A stretch of 9,198 nt of DNA from Nitrospirota bacterium (GCA_021838765.1 JAKCCY010000105.1:1-9198); one strand, 5' to 3'; shown: positions 1 to 6,131, counted from the first letter of the stretch. The notes: generated by a model not told the origin, from the sequence alone. Translations and numbers: made by a program.

Positions 1-115
1 TCCTCCGGAAGTCAAGCCTGTGGAGATCGGCGCAACAAGGCCCTCTGCGAAGCAGGAACCTGACCCACTTTTCTGGTGGATAATTTCGAGCAGAAATGAA
101 GCGGTTCGAACAAGT
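1..115. other. Left-edge flank, no gene assigned
   Basis: The first reading frame is open from the window edge to a TGA at 61-63 and would give the last 20 residues of a plus-strand protein (ending ...RRNKALCEAGT). This is too short to identify. A small inverted repeat (CCAC at 64-67, GTGG at 75-78) lies between this possible stop and the end of the convergent MarC gene, but it is too weak to call a terminator. Confidence 0.3.
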
Positions 116-733
116 TCAGGAGAACGGTGTCGTCCTGATCAGGCCCAGGATTCCGAAGTGAATGAGTCGAACGGCAATTGCCGCAAGGAGAAGCGAGAAG
201 ATCTTTCCCGCCACCGCTGACGAGGTCACGCCAATTTTTTTATTGATCAGGTCGGACATGGCCAGAAGCGGATACAGGATCGCCATATTGAAAAAGAGCG
301 CACCGACAACCAGAAATATTCCATGGCTTTTGGCGAGGATCAAAGACGAGGTGAGCACTGCCGGACCGGCAATCAGGGGAATCCCCATGGGAACCGCTCC
401 CCAGGACTTGGGCAGAGTCCGGGCGGGGGACAGGGTGGAACCCGACGACTGATCCTGGCTCTTGAGCAAATCCGAAATCGAAAGGACCAGGAGAAGGATT
501 CCTCCGGAAATCGAAAAGTCCCAGATGGAGAGACCCAGAAAATCCAGAAGAATTTTTCCGGCCACAGCAAAAAGGACGCTCGCCATGAACGCGGTCAGAA
601 CCGCTGTTCTTGCGATCTGCTTTCTCTGTCCGGGATCCATCTCCCCGGTAAGGCCAATAAACAGGGGAAGAATCCCCGGAGGATCAATGGCCACAAAAAG
701 GGGAAGAAACGACAACCAGAATTCCTGCCACAC
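116..733 (-). CDS. MarC/UPF0056 family integral membrane protein
   Basis: This is a 205-residue, very hydrophobic protein of the MarC (UPF0056) family of inner-membrane proteins. Members were once linked to multiple antibiotic resistance, but the transported substrate, if any, is not established. Seen here: an N-terminal segment with the family's signature (FVAIDPPGILPLF, residues 13-25), a second hallmark in the middle (VPMGIPLIAGPAVLTS, 114-129), and about six hydrophobic segments near residues 5-27, 42-66, 70-90, 115-133, 138-160 and 172-200. A short polar loop rich in S, Q and K (91-110) splits the protein into two halves of three helices, as usual for the family. Length is normal. The start is GTG at 733-731, supported by GGAG six bases upstream; an in-frame TGA at 760-758 rules out a longer start. 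It is divergent from the cob operon, so no functional link is implied. Confidence 0.9.
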   Translation of the reverse strand: MWQEFWLSFLPLFVAIDPPGILPLFIGLTGEMDPGQRKQIARTAVLTAFMASVLFAVAGKILLDFLGLSIWDFSISGGILLLVLSISDLLKSQDQSSGSTLSPARTLPKSWGAVPMGIPLIAGPAVLTSSLILAKSHGIFLVVGALFFNMAILYPLLAMSDLINKKIGVTSSAVAGKIFSLLLAAIAVRLIHFGILGLIRTTPFS

Positions 734-852
734 CGTCCGCTCCGCGAGGTTACAGGTTCAGGGCAATATCGGAAGGGACAGTTGATGTAGACACCGCCCG
801 GGCTTTATCATGGTTTGGGAGTACAGTCTGCCCGCACCATGCCGATTTCTCC

Positions 853-881
853 TTGATGATGAAGAAACAGCGACATATCAT
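853..881 (+). promoter_or_regulatory. Probable sigma70-type promoter of the cobJ-cobO-def operon
   Basis: TTGATG at 853-858 and TATCAT at 876-881 are separated by exactly 17 bases and match the -35 and -10 consensus at 4/6 and 5/6 positions. Transcription would begin near 888, leaving a leader of about 40 bases before cobJ. That is too short for a cobalamin riboswitch, and no B12-box-like sequence is visible in 734-928. Confidence 0.45.
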
Positions 882-928
882 TCTCCACGGAAACTCCATA
901 CGCATTCCAGGAAGGAAAAGATCATATC

Positions 929-1753
929 ATGGCCAATAACGCACCCAATACCCCCGGAGAAAAGCGGGGAAGACTCCTGCTCGTGGGCTTCGGACCGGGA
1001 TCGGAAGAACATCTGACCCATCGCGCCAGATGGGCGATCGAACACGCCGAGATCATCATCGGCTATCGTACCTATATCGACCTCGTCAGACCATTGATCC
1101 AGAACAAGACCATCATCCAGACCGGCATGACGGAAGAAATCGAACGGGCCTCCCAGGCGGTCGACCTCGCCTTCTCCGGAAAGACAGTGGCTCTTGTCTC
1201 AAGCGGCGATGTCGGAATCTATGGAATGGCCGGGCTGGCTTACGAGGTTCTGGCCGACCGCGGTTACACCGGATCCGAAATCGATGTCGAAGTCATACCG
1301 GGGGTGACCGCCCTTTCGGCTTGCGCCTCGATCCTGGGAGCTCCACTGATGCATGACTTTGCCTCGATCAGTCTCTCGGATCTTCTCACCCCATGGGAAG
1401 TGATCACAAAGCGCCTGAAAGCTGCCGCTGAAGCGGACTTCGTCATTGCTCTTTATAACCCGAAATCCTCAAAGCGTGTGCGTCAAATCGAAGAGGCGCG
1501 GGAAATCATGATGGAAGTCCGCGATCACAACACACCCGTGGGAATTGTCAAAAGTGCCATGAGGGAAGGGGAAAACATTGTCATATCGACCCTTTCGGAT
1601 ATGCTCACCCATCCCATCGGCATGCTCACCACTATCCTGGTGGGAAACTCCCAGACCAGAATCATCGCCGGAAAGATGGTCACGCCGCGTGGTTACCAGA
1701 AAAAATACAATATCCATACCGGAGACCGGCTGACAAAGTCGAAGACCCTATGA
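929..1753 (+). CDS. cobJ: Precorrin-3B C17-methyltransferase (CobJ/CbiH)
   Basis: The enzyme transfers a methyl group from S-adenosylmethionine to C-17 of the corrin precursor and drives the ring contraction step of cobalamin synthesis in the cytoplasm. The 274-residue protein has the tetrapyrrole methylase fold throughout: the N-terminal glycine loop VGFGPG (19-24), the central SSGDVGIYGMAG loop (91-102), VIPGVTALSACASILGAPL (122-140) followed by MHDF, and YNPKS (176-180). All are typical of CobJ/CbiH rather than other corrin methylases. The length suits a single-domain CobJ, with no fused CbiG or other cobalamin domain. The ATG at 929 follows a purine-rich AGGAAGGA (909-916) with a long 12-base spacer. 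The stop codon overlaps the cobO start as ATGA, so the two are probably translationally coupled. Whether the pathway is aerobic (CobJ) or anaerobic (CbiH) cannot be decided from this gene alone. Confidence 0.95.
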   Translation: MANNAPNTPGEKRGRLLLVGFGPGSEEHLTHRARWAIEHAEIIIGYRTYIDLVRPLIQNKTIIQTGMTEEIERASQAVDLAFSGKTVALVSSGDVGIYGMAGLAYEVLADRGYTGSEIDVEVIPGVTALSACASILGAPLMHDFASISLSDLLTPWEVITKRLKAAAEADFVIALYNPKSSKRVRQIEEAREIMMEVRDHNTPVGIVKSAMREGENIVISTLSDMLTHPIGMLTTILVGNSQTRIIAGKMVTPRGYQKKYNIHTGDRLTKSKTL

Positions 1754-2286
1754 CGGACGAGGCCCCGAAAAAGGGATTGGTCATTGTTCATACAGGAGAC
1801 GGCAAGGGAAAAACCACCGCGGCGCTCGGAATGGCCTTTCGGGCCGCAGGATACGGGATGCCTGTTTTGATCGCGCAGTTCATCAAGGGATCCTGGCATT
1901 ATGGAGAACTTGATGCCATCAAGCGATTTGAAGGCGTTCTCACCATCAAACAGATGGGTGAGGGATTCACATGGGAAACCAAGGACCCTGTCCGCGACCG
2001 GGAGGTGGCGCAAAAGGCCTTTGCGTGGGTCAGGGATGAAATTCTTTCCGGGAAATACCATATGGTGATTCTCGATGAAATCAATATTGCCATGCGTTAC
2101 CATTATATCGATATGGAGCAGGTCGATGCCCTGATCGATGAAAAGCCCGCAGACCTTCACCTTGTCATGACCGGACGAAATGCCCATCCAAAGCTGATTG
2201 AACGGGCGGATCTGGTCACCGAGATGAAGGCCATCAAACATCCCTATGAAAAAGGGATCATGGCCCAGAAAGGAGTCGAATTTTAA
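1750..2286 (+). CDS. cobO: Cob(I)yrinic acid a,c-diamide adenosyltransferase (CobO/BtuR/CobA type)
   Basis: The enzyme uses ATP to attach the 5'-deoxyadenosyl group to cobalt of reduced corrinoids, both in de novo synthesis and in salvage. The 178-residue protein shows the family's P-loop GDGKGKTT (16-23), the nearby AAGYGMPVLIAQFIKG segment (32-47), GEGFTW (70-75), a Walker B-like VILDE (106-110), TGR (141-143) and the conserved C-terminal EMKAIKHPYEKGIMAQKG (158-175). Length is slightly under the common ~190-200 because the N-terminal extension before the P-loop is short. The start ATG (1750) overlaps the cobJ stop, and no strong ribosome-binding site precedes it, which suggests translational coupling. 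The stop TAA overlaps the def start. Being next to cobJ supports a corrinoid role over other P-loop ATPases. Confidence 0.95.
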   Translation: MTDEAPKKGLVIVHTGDGKGKTTAALGMAFRAAGYGMPVLIAQFIKGSWHYGELDAIKRFEGVLTIKQMGEGFTWETKDPVRDREVAQKAFAWVRDEILSGKYHMVILDEINIAMRYHYIDMEQVDALIDEKPADLHLVMTGRNAHPKLIERADLVTEMKAIKHPYEKGIMAQKGVEF

Positions 2287-2846
2287 TGGCCCTCTTGAAA
2301 ATTGCCCGCATGGGGAATCCAATCCTTCGAAAAATCGCGGAGGCAGTTCCGCTGTCGGAGATAGAAACACCCGCTTTCCAGAGCTTTGTCGATGATCTTG
2401 TCGATACGATGAGGGATGGTGACGGTCTTGGGCTTGCGGCTCCCCAGGTTCATGTCTCAAAACAGGTCGTCGTCGTCGAGTCCATTGAAAACGAGCGTTA
2501 TCCCGATGCACCCTCCATCGGCCTTCTGGTTCTGGTCAACCCGGTTTTCAAATATATGTCGAAGGAGACCCGCTATGGATGGGAAGGGTGTCTGTCCGTC
2601 GACAACCTCCGGGGAAAAGTGACCAGAAGCAGGGCGGTAAAGCTTGAGGCACTCGACCGCTATGGAAAAAAAATGCTCCTCGACTGGGAGGGCTTTCCGG
2701 CTGTTATCTTGCAGCACGAAACAGACCACCTCAGGGGGACTCTTTTTGTCGACCGGATGAAGGACATGACGACCCTTTGCCATCTTGAGGAGTTTTCAAA
2801 ATATTGGGTCAGAAAAGAAAGCGATGAAGAGGAAGACGTCGTCTAA
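2286..2846 (+). CDS. def: Peptide deformylase
   Basis: This metalloenzyme removes the formyl group from the initiator methionine of nascent proteins at the ribosome. All three catalytic motifs are present in 186 residues: GLGLAAPQ (47-54), EGCLS (100-104, with metal-ligand Cys102), and QHETDH (143-148, with metal ligands His144 and His148 and catalytic Glu145). Length is slightly above the usual 165-175 because of a charged acidic C-terminal tail (SDEEEDVV). The start ATG shares bases with the cobO stop (TAATG) and has a good AGGAG at 2271-2275, ten bases upstream. The gene is the last of the cob operon. In many bacteria def sits with fmt instead, so the link to cobalamin genes is probably transcriptional convenience. 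A hairpin terminator follows at once. Confidence 0.96.
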   Translation: MALLKIARMGNPILRKIAEAVPLSEIETPAFQSFVDDLVDTMRDGDGLGLAAPQVHVSKQVVVVESIENERYPDAPSIGLLVLVNPVFKYMSKETRYGWEGCLSVDNLRGKVTRSRAVKLEALDRYGKKMLLDWEGFPAVILQHETDHLRGTLFVDRMKDMTTLCHLEEFSKYWVRKESDEEEDVV

Positions 2847-2854
2847 AAAGATGT

Positions 2855-2891
2855 TCCGGGCTTTCTCACTGGCTTTTGAGCAGAGCCCGGA
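2855..2891 (+). terminator. Terminator of the cobJ-cobO-def operon
   Basis: A perfect 8-bp stem (TCCGGGCT at 2855-2862, AGCCCGGA at 2884-2891) encloses an inner 4-bp stem (CTCA 2865-2868, TGAG 2877-2880). It starts 8 bases after the def stop. The tail (TATTTAA) is only moderately T-rich, so efficiency is uncertain. Confidence 0.55.
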
Positions 2892-2919
2892 TATTTAACC
2901 TGATCCACCCCGCCTCAAC

Positions 2920-3246
2920 TTCAATGGCTCTTGACGGCAAAGCGTGGAGAGCTACTTCCCCATGACCTCTCCGTACACAACAATTGAGTGTAACTCTTGT
3001 TTTAATGCTCAATCCGAAAAAAAGACACGCGATGAAACGTGACATTATTAAAGTTTGACTTGAGATGATGTTCCTGGCAATCGATCAGATCTTTTCCTCC
3101 AAGGTGTTGCCACGCTTCGTAGGAAGCGTGGTCATCTGTTCCTCCGGGCTCCATTCCAAGGAACCAGTACGGGTCACCCCATCTCTCCCATAGCCAAACC
3201 AGCGGACCGCCAATTCCTTCGGGTCATTCGTACTATCTCCCACCAT
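2920..3246 (-). pseudogene. Decayed minus-strand gene of an unrecognised conserved-looking family
   Basis: Reading the minus strand, ATG at 3246-3244 is preceded by GGGAGGG at a 7-base spacing and opens MVGDSTNDPKELAVRWFGYGR. The frame must then shift to continue as WGDPYWFLGMEPGG and onward to LGGKDLIDCQEHH (3181-3065), 39 residues with a strongly protein-like composition (four Trp/Tyr, a Gly-Gly pair, a DCxxHH cluster). The shift falls at a GAGAGA run near 3182-3190; one GA fewer rejoins the two frames as GYGRWGDPYWF. Downstream the frame runs into unlikely sequence and a stop. Another frame at about 2967-2928 gives a plausible remnant (GHGEVALHALPSR), implying at least one more lesion. No function can be named. 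I read this as a broken small gene, not as two short genes. The exact ends are uncertain, and the left end may reach into the def terminator. Confidence 0.55.
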
Positions 3247-3346
3247 TTCCAGACCCTCCCAATTTTCTTGAGTCGCTTTTCCAATGTCTCCCCGACTCCC
3301 CAGGGTACTTTGAAATCACCCTGGGTTCTCATCAGACTAGTCAAAT

Positions 3347-3381
3347 GGCCAATTGTCCCTCGACTGACGTTTGATTACCAT
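3347..3381 (+). promoter_or_regulatory. Putative porin promoter containing the shared GGCCAATTGT element
   Basis: GGCCAATTGT (3347-3356) overlaps a weak -35 (TTGTCC, 3353-3358), followed 17 bases later by TACCAT (3376-3381, 4/6 to the -10 consensus). The same 10-mer has the same position relative to the -35 and -10 in the right-edge promoter. Transcription would start near 3388, just before the leader hairpins. The weak -35 suggests activation or a non-standard regulator. Confidence 0.4.
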
Positions 3382-3398
3382 CCTGAGTCAATGGTTCG

Positions 3399-3445
3399 CA
3401 GGCGGTTTCGCCTGGAGAAACCGGGACTAACGGGAGGGAAACCCG
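3399..3445 (+). promoter_or_regulatory. Structured porin leader with mutually exclusive hairpins
   Basis: Hairpin A pairs CAGGCG (3399-3404) with CGCCTG (3409-3414) around a GTTT loop. Hairpin B pairs CGGTTTC (3403-3409) with GAAACCG (3417-3423). They share bases, so only one can form at a time. A third small stem follows (CGGG 3431-3434 with CCCG 3442-3445), or alternatively GGGAG (3432-3436) pairs with CTCCC (3452-3456). The layout resembles an attenuator or sensor leader. It does not match any riboswitch class I recognise, and there is no T-run to make a classical terminator. Confidence 0.4.
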
Positions 3446-3487
3446 AAAACGCTCCCCCCTAACACAAACAGAAAGATGGATAGAATA

Positions 3488-4912
3488 ATGAAACGATCCT
3501 TTACAAAAACAAAAAGTCAGACAGCCAGAGTTGTTTCCCTTGCGGCCACTTCGGCGATGGTCCTTCTCGCCGGTCTATCTTCCCCGCACCTTTCCTATGC
3601 AGACAGTTCTTCTTCGCAAACGACAACACCGGCATCTTCTTCCACAGCTCCTGTTACTCCTGCTGCTCCGGCAACACCAGCTCCGGCCGCAACACCAGCA
3701 GCAGCACCGGATCTGATCCTTCCGTCGATGAATGTGCATTTCAAGGGATTCATCGATGTATACGGGCAATACAACCCGACGAGTGCGTCGACGACGGACT
3801 TTCGGGCTTACGACTACGGTGCAAACTCCTTTAACGTCAACATGGCCCAGCTGAAGTTCTGGCGCCCCGATGACGACGGAATCGGTTTTGTTCTGCGTAC
3901 CGATTTTGGTCCCGGCGCCTATGCATCCGCCCAGAATTTCTCTCCCGGGTATTATGGGGCATTGGGAGGAGGACATAACAACACTAATACCAAGTTTAGT
4001 AGCACAGCTCTTTCAACAAACGTTGGAATGCCTTATTCCGACTTCTGGCTGGAAGAAGCGTATATCAACTTCTTCGTTCCCGACACCAACAAGGAGCTTG
4101 AGGCCTATGCCGGACAGTTCCAGACACTGGCCAACTTCGAAGTCATCCAGCCCACCGGGAACTGGATGATCTCCGATGGGTACACCTTCTTTCTCGGACC
4201 CTATACTCACACCGGTGTCCGGATGCACTACGCCCCCAATGCCACCACCAATTTGTACCTCGGCGTGAACAACGGCTGGAACAGCAACATGCAGGTCAAC
4301 CAGGGCAGCTATTTCCAGGATATCGAACTTGGTCTGGTGGCCAACCCCGTCTCCTGGCTCAACATCAACTTCTCGGGATATCTGGGACCCCAGGTGAGAA
4401 ACGTTTATTTTGATCCATTGGCCGGAGCAACTGGTGGAGTTGGGAATATAAGTGGTTACGCAAATGCCAACACCCCGACCTGGAGAAACTACGGCGCTTT
4501 CGTGGTCGAGGTAGGACCGATCGATCACCTCTGGCTGGTTACAAATGAGTCTTACGGATGGCAGGCGGAAGGGGATGTCAATTCTTCCGGAACCCCTATC
4601 GGCAATGCGACATGGTATTCAAGCGAGAATTTCGTTCGCTATGATATCAACGACACGATGGATGTTGTTGCCCGGTACGAAGTCTATTACGATCCCAACG
4701 GCTTCATGACCGGCATGCCGGGAACCGCGATCAACGACGAGTCGGTGGACTACCAGTGGAACTTCATGCCCAATGTGATCAGCCGGGTGGAGTACCGCCA
4801 CGACAACGCCAACAATCCTCTTTTCAACAGTTCACTTTACAACGCAGGCAATCACGGTCCGTCACTTTACTCCCAGGACACGGTGGATGTGGAACTGATC
4901 TACTCGTTCTAG
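3488..4912 (+). CDS. Outer-membrane beta-barrel porin, OmpL-like/bbp2 family
   Basis: This is a secreted protein of 474 residues from the ATG at 3488. It has a Sec signal peptide (basic KR/KTK start, hydrophobic core about 15-31, cleavage after SYA at 38), then a 36-residue Ser/Thr/Pro/Ala linker (39-74), then an aromatic- and glycine-rich barrel to the end. The barrel opens with FKGFIDVYGQYN, carries the family-like run EVIQPTGNW...GPYTHTGVRM in its middle, and ends in VELIYSF. The terminal Phe is the usual signal for outer-membrane insertion. These points fit the putative porin-2 (OmpL-like) family, which forms passive channels; the substrate is unknown. An in-frame ATG at 3476 would add four residues (MDRI). 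I prefer 3488 because GGA at 3478-3480 has a 7-base spacer and the signal peptide then starts normally, but ribosome binding is weak either way. The gene stands alone behind a structured leader and is flanked by two pseudogenes. Confidence 0.85.
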   Translation: MKRSFTKTKSQTARVVSLAATSAMVLLAGLSSPHLSYADSSSSQTTTPASSSTAPVTPAAPATPAPAATPAAAPDLILPSMNVHFKGFIDVYGQYNPTSASTTDFRAYDYGANSFNVNMAQLKFWRPDDDGIGFVLRTDFGPGAYASAQNFSPGYYGALGGGHNNTNTKFSSTALSTNVGMPYSDFWLEEAYINFFVPDTNKELEAYAGQFQTLANFEVIQPTGNWMISDGYTFFLGPYTHTGVRMHYAPNATTNLYLGVNNGWNSNMQVNQGSYFQDIELGLVANPVSWLNINFSGYLGPQVRNVYFDPLAGATGGVGNISGYANANTPTWRNYGAFVVEVGPIDHLWLVTNESYGWQAEGDVNSSGTPIGNATWYSSENFVRYDINDTMDVVARYEVYYDPNGFMTGMPGTAINDESVDYQWNFMPNVISRVEYRHDNANNPLFNSSLYNAGNHGPSLYSQDTVDVELIYSF

Positions 4913-5028
4913 GTTTTAAAGAACGTGTTTTGTCTTACGTTAAATACGGATTCAATACCGCCGGAAAGATCCGTTTCAGCGCCACAATCAATCGGCTTAT
5001 CGAGTCTGAATTGAACACTTGAGCTTTG

Positions 5029-5063
5029 GACCCGTCACTACAGCTTAAGCTTGATGGCGGGTC
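5029..5063. terminator. Imperfect hairpin after the porin gene, possible terminator
   Basis: GACCCGTCA (5029-5037) pairs with TGGCGGGTC (5055-5063) through nine pairs including one G-T. The loop contains the palindrome AGCTTAAGCT (5042-5051). There is no T-run on either strand, so it may be a Rho-independent-like hairpin, a transcript-stabilising end or merely a repeat. It is the only stem seen in the 116 bases after the porin stop. The rest of 4913-5028 shows nothing I can support. Confidence 0.3.
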
Positions 5064-5078
5064 ATGATGGAGGATTGA

Positions 5079-5436
5079 TTCTTAGCTGTTCGGATCCTTG
5101 GATTAATGCTTCTTGGAGGTCTTTGCGAAATCGGTGGCGGCTATCTTGTCTGGCGATGTGATGAAAGAAGTAAGTCCATTCTTTGAGGGATTGGCTGGAT
5201 TTTTCGTTCTGGGACTTTACGGTGTAGTTGTCACCTTTCAGCCGCTCCCTTTCGGTCGGGCCTATGCAGCTTACGGTGGGTTTTTTGTGGTTCTTTCGAT
5301 CCTTTGGGCCATGCTTCTTGATGGATTCCATCCGGATCAATGAGATCTGGTGGACGCGGTTGTGATCATGAGCGGAGTATTGCTGATGATGCTTGCTCCA
5401 ATGAGGATGATATTGAGATTTTTGGAAACGATCTAG
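5079..5436 (+). pseudogene. Broken UPF0060 (YnfA-type) small membrane protein gene
   Basis: UPF0060 proteins are ~110-residue, four-helix inner-membrane proteins of the small drug-transporter type, and the remains here cover the whole length. Frame one (open from 5079) gives VRILGLMLLGGLCEIGGGYLVWR up to 5156, including the family's EIGG-YLVW signature at 5127-5153. The frame then shifts, and from ATG 5161 it continues MKEVSPFFEGLAGFFVLGLYG and the signature GRAYAAYGG (5254-5280) to DGFHPDQ. There a TGA (5341-5343) stands where the family has Trp, and the same frame goes on with DLVDAVVIMSGVLLMMLAP, the expected last helix. Removing the T at 5159 would give WRWMKE and restore the frame, so one inserted base and one TGG-to-TGA change explain the damage. 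A GGAGG at 5069-5073 is well placed for a start near 5079-5082, but no start codon is left there; the first ATG in frame is 5106. I am confident it is this family and that it is inactive, unless sequencing errors are involved. Confidence 0.85.
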
Positions 5437-5602
5437 GAATAAGAGTTCGAATGGTATGGGACAGAACAGGTTGGCTCAGAGTTATTGCACTTCTGACCGA
5501 GAATGAACCAGCCTTACAGAGACTCTTCCATATTGAGAAAGAGCACACCACCTGAGTGTGAATATCTCATTTGGATGCCCACAAACCTGGTCGGAAAAGA
5601 GA
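5437..5602. other. Spacer with no supported gene
   Basis: A plus-strand frame stays open from 5340 to 5555, but its first part overlaps the pseudogene in another frame and its tail (RTGWLRVIALLTENEPALQRLF) matches nothing I know. A minus-strand frame at 5682-5482 is equally unconvincing. I see no RNA gene or repeat here. Confidence 0.3.
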
Positions 5603-5630
5603 TTACAAGTTATTGTTAAGTATTTATTAT
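5603..5630 (+). promoter_or_regulatory. Possible promoter of the HU gene
   Basis: TATTAT (5625-5630, 5/6 to the -10 consensus) lies 16 bases after TTACAA (5603-5608, 3/6 to -35) in the most AT-rich stretch upstream of the HU gene. The -35 is poor, so this is tentative. Confidence 0.35.
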
Positions 5631-5685
5631 TTGTTTCATGGTTTCCGGAACAATCTGGTGTTGCTGAATCTCCCATTTTCATGTT

Positions 5686-5701
5686 GCAGGGTGAGCCCTG
5701 C
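5686..5701 (+). promoter_or_regulatory. Hairpin in the HU leader
   Basis: GCAGGG (5686-5691) pairs perfectly with CCCTGC (5696-5701) around a TGAG loop, ending 19 bases before the AAGGA ribosome-binding site at 5721-5725. With no T-run it is not a terminator. It could protect the 5' end of the transcript or affect translation of a DNA-binding protein that is often tightly controlled. Confidence 0.35.
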
Positions 5702-5732
5702 TCATGAAGACTAACAAAGAAAGGATCTCTTG

Positions 5733-6035
5733 GTGAACAAATCAGAACTGGTCAAAGCGGTCGTTGGATTGTCTGGAACAGATTTTTCAAAGAAGGAAGT
5801 GGAGAAGCTCTCTAACAATGTTTTTCTGGCCATCGAAAATGCCCTGAAAAAAGGCGATAAAGTTACTTTGGTAGGGTTTGGCACCTTTGAAACAATCAAG
5901 AGGAGCTCTAGGACAGGAAGAAACCCCCGAAGCGGTGAAGTCATCAGTATTCCCGCCAAGGTCTTTCCAAAGTTTACACCTGGGCAACGTCTCAGGGATG
6001 TTGTCAACGCAGGAAAGAGTCAGGGAAACGGGTAA
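5733..6035 (+). CDS. hup: HU-family DNA-binding protein
   Basis: This histone-like nucleoid protein binds and bends DNA as a dimer. The 100 residues from GTG at 5733 match HU along the whole length: MNKSELVKAV at the start, two N-terminal helices (about 3-13 and 18-38), the GFGTF turn (48-52), and the DNA-binding arm with GRNPRSG (62-68), where Pro65 is the intercalating proline. It then has IPAKVFPKFTPGQRLRDVV (73-91). The tail AGKSQGNG is a few residues longer than standard ~90-residue HU. A TTG at 5730 would add one residue. AAGGA at 5721-5725 is 7 bases from the GTG and only 4 from the TTG, and the MNKSEL start is the usual HU start, so GTG is chosen. IHF subunits are close relatives, but nothing here favours them. 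It is a single-gene unit closed by a strong terminator. Confidence 0.93.
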   Translation: MNKSELVKAVVGLSGTDFSKKEVEKLSNNVFLAIENALKKGDKVTLVGFGTFETIKRSSRTGRNPRSGEVISIPAKVFPKFTPGQRLRDVVNAGKSQGNG

Positions 6036-6058
6036 CTCTTTTTTATTCTGTTGAAATC

Positions 6059-6087
6059 AAGGGGTATGCAACAGATGCATACCCCTT
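6059..6087 (+). terminator. Strong hairpin terminator of the HU gene
   Basis: A perfect 12-bp stem (AAGGGGTATGCA 6059-6070, TGCATACCCCTT 6076-6087) with a five-base ACAGA loop lies 24 bases after the stop. It is followed by a short T-rich stretch (6086-6090, then CTTTTAT at 6094-6100). A T-run just before it (6040-6046) suggests it could also serve transcription arriving from the right. Confidence 0.8.
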
Positions 6088-6095
6088 TCTGGACT

Positions 6096-6131
6096 TTTAT
6101 CCATCAATCCCCGTTTATCCATCAATCCCCG
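6096..6131 (+). repeat. Exact 18-bp tandem duplication
   Basis: TTTATCCATCAATCCCCG occurs at 6096-6113 and again, base for base, at 6114-6131 with no gap. It begins in the tail of the HU terminator and ends at the ribosome-binding site of the small ORF at 6145. Confidence 0.9.

Noticed and set aside
1..63. C-terminal end of a plus-strand gene entering from the left
   Set aside because: Only 20 codons, with no recognisable motif; kept as a note in the flank entry only.
734..928. Possible cobalamin riboswitch upstream of cobJ
   Set aside because: No B12-box-like sequence is seen on either strand, and the likely transcription start leaves only about 40 bases of leader.
1693..2511. 272-codon minus-strand frame opposite cobO and def
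   Set aside because: It lies fully antisense to two genes with complete catalytic motifs; its His/Arg/Pro-rich product is the usual mirror of coding sequence.
2979..3006. Bulged stem AACAA..GAGT/ACTC..TTGTT followed by TTAAT, terminator-like
   Set aside because: The stem needs a two-base bulge and is AT-rich, and no intact gene ends nearby; too weak to list.
3110..3131. Perfect 8-bp hairpin CCACGCTT/AAGCGTGG with a six-base loop
   Set aside because: It lies inside the best-preserved part of the decayed minus-strand gene (codons for DDHASYEAW) and has no T-run, so it is probably a coincidence of coding sequence.
4756..5022. 88-codon plus-strand frame overlapping the porin end, with a protein-like tail (GKIRFSATINRLIESEL)
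   Set aside because: Most of it is an out-of-frame shadow of the porin. The 30-codon tail after the porin stop is suggestive of a gene remnant but too short to assign.
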